From positions 1 to 64,000 of the forward strand of contig JBOEGZ010000007.1 of assembly GCA_050633705.1 (NCBI GenBank): a stretch of DNA of 64,000 nt. The letters are read 5' to 3'. Each line of letters opens with the position of its first letter. Positions within the stretch are counted from its first letter, which is position 1. Both the position numbers and the translations under genes were made by a program. The DNA comes from JAJFHI01 sp050633705 (lineage in GTDB: Bacteria; Pseudomonadota; Alphaproteobacteria; Rhizobiales; Hyphomicrobiaceae). Shown here in pieces: positions 62,932-64,000 of this stretch. The notes beneath the pieces were generated by a model. It saw only the letters and a program-made list of their open reading frames with translations. It did no database searches and had not been told where the DNA came from.

Positions 62932-64000
62932 ATGACTCGCGAGCAATACCTGTCGCCGCCAAACGTCGCGTTTTCCGTGTTGTTTTTTATAAGTGGATTC
63001 TTGACAGCGAACATAACATCTGTCGAGAGTTGGAGTACTATAGTCTCCACTATTGAATTGCCGAAGGTGCAATTAGATCTATCAAGACGCAGCGCCAGTG
63101 AGGCAACAAAATCCCTCGGTTCAGTACTAAACCAACCAATCCTATGGTTGCTTTTTGTGACCGTTATCGGGCTCATTTGTTTTTATGTCTTACGTTTTAA
63201 GCCAGAAAAACTTTCATTAGCTCCACAGTCAACTACTGCTACAAGCAGGTTGAACACATCGGAAAGTGCTGAGAAGCTCGATTCGAATTGGAAAATTCAA
63301 CGGGAACTCAATGAGGTTGTTCATTTGGTTTCGGACTATCTGGGAGTTAACGATCGCTTTGCGCAGATGATCGTGAAGAAAAACCGACAGCTATCCGACA
63401 AGAGTCAACCCAAGCATATTAAAGAAGTTGTCCAATCACTCATTCTCGAAAATAAAAAATTCCAAGAAGAGACGAGAAAGTTAAATGAGTGCCTTGCAAA
63501 ATCTAAAGAACAGCTTGATTCACTCCGCGCTGATCTAACAGAGGCTCAACAAGAGAGCTTGCGCGATGCACTTACTTCAATTGGCAACCGACGTCTATTT
63601 GATATGGCGCTGGCTGATGAGATCGGAAGAGCGCAAAAGACGAGCAATAAACTTTCCTTGGTAATGACAGACATAGATCACTTTAAGAGCTTCAATGACG
63701 AATATGGACATCTTATTGGTGACGAAGTTTTGAAGATCATGGCGCAGTTGATCAAGTCAAATATCAAAGGTCGCGATATCGTCGCGCGCTATGGTGGAGA
63801 AGAATTCGCGCTTATTCTACCCAACACAGATACTGAAGACGCTGTGGTACTTGCTGACCAAATCCGATGTGAGATTGAAAAGAAAGAACTCAAAATAAAC
63901 AACACTGGCCAACTTTTACGAAAGATCACGGCTTCTTTTGGCATTGCGACTTATCGTAAAGGAGAAGACCGGGAAGGGCTGATCAAAAGAGCAGACAGCA
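62932..64000 (+). CDS. Membrane diguanylate cyclase (GGEEF), truncated by window edge
   Basis: The frame starts at ATG 62932 after an AGGATG sequence and is open to the last base (356 codons). Two hydrophobic segments (about 12-32 and 69-87) enclose a short periplasmic loop, followed by a coiled linker (about 165-210) and a GGDEF domain with DALTSIGNRRLFD, DIDHFKSFND and GGEEF at 288-292, an active variant. The inhibitory site reads KGRD instead of RxxD, so product inhibition may be lost. It would make c-di-GMP at the membrane. The C-terminal end lies outside the window. Confidence 0.88.
   Translation, partial: MTREQYLSPPNVAFSVLFFISGFLTANITSVESWSTIVSTIELPKVQLDLSRRSASEATKSLGSVLNQPILWLLFVTVIGLICFYVLRFKPEKLSLAPQSTTATSRLNTSESAEKLDSNWKIQRELNEVVHLVSDYLGVNDRFAQMIVKKNRQLSDKSQPKHIKEVVQSLILENKKFQEETRKLNECLAKSKEQLDSLRADLTEAQQESLRDALTSIGNRRLFDMALADEIGRAQKTSNKLSLVMTDIDHFKSFNDEYGHLIGDEVLKIMAQLIKSNIKGRDIVARYGGEEFALILPNTDTEDAVVLADQIRCEIEKKELKINNTGQLLRKITASFGIATYRKGEDREGLIKRADS

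Noticed and set aside
2141..63000. General stress (GGAAC-N16/17-GTT) promoters
   Set aside because: Several GGAAC occurrences in intergenic DNA were examined by eye but none had a correctly spaced GTT; a motif scan would be needed.

Overview
The window is chromosomal DNA from an alphaproteobacterium, most likely a low-to-mid-GC (possibly marine) member of the Hyphomicrobiales (Rhizobiales). The evidence is a rhizobial-type flagellar cluster with Rem/FtcR-like regulator, FlaF, FlbT, MotC, MotE, a MotD-type FliK and DUF1217, plus EcfG-like and PhyR-like general stress regulators. No tRNA, rRNA, CRISPR array or intact insertion sequence was found.

Layout. 1-148: 3' end of a SnoaL-like protein. 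369-6783: a MocR-type regulator divergent from a probable redox operon (molybdopterin oxidoreductase, DUF2478 NTPase-like protein, seven-iron-type ferredoxin, FprA-type ferredoxin-NADP reductase). 6784-8129: about 1.3 kb without an intact gene, holding an IS3-type transposase relic and one decayed-looking small ORF. 8130-40104: an almost uninterrupted flagellar locus in four blocks: (i) rem-flgEKL-flaF-flbT-flgD-fliQ-flhA-fliR followed by FliJ-, FlgJ-, FlgN- and FliL-like small genes; (ii) fliI-flgF-DUF1217 on the minus strand; (iii) motA-fliMNG-flhB-flgBC-fliE-flgGAI-motE-flgH-fliLP and a flagellin; (iv) fliF-fliH-motB-motC-fliK. 40145-41909: GIY-YIG-like, J-domain-like and GH24 lysozyme genes hanging on the end of the cluster. 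41928-54707: regulatory and signalling genes: two PilZ proteins, an EcfG-like sigma factor, a PAS-PAS-GGDEF-EAL protein, a second flagellin, a receiver-ATPase protein without an obvious phosphorylatable histidine, a membrane-anchored FMN glutamate-synthase-like enzyme and a PhyR-like anti-anti-sigma factor. 54765-62720: accessory metabolism (LysR regulator, GNAT protein, isochorismatase-like hydrolase, alpha/beta hydrolase, methyltransferase, TonB-dependent receptor). 62932-64000: a membrane diguanylate cyclase cut by the window edge.

How the parts fit. The flagellar genes supply MS ring, C ring, export apparatus, rod, P and L rings, hook, junction proteins, filament and the rhizobial four-part motor (MotA, MotB, MotC, MotE). 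No visN/visR, fliD, fliS or che genes were recognised here. FlgJ is only the rod-binding half, so the GH24 lysozyme is a candidate for the missing wall-cutting activity. Both flagellin genes carry a shared 13-base hairpin element at exactly the same distance (61 bases) from the start codon, a good candidate for FlbT-linked post-transcriptional control; flgE has a 9-bp inverted repeat that would bury its ribosome binding site. The c-di-GMP proteins next to the motility genes suggest second-messenger control of swimming.

Limits: all identifications come from reading motifs and family resemblance by eye; no database search, structure prediction or codon statistics could be run.
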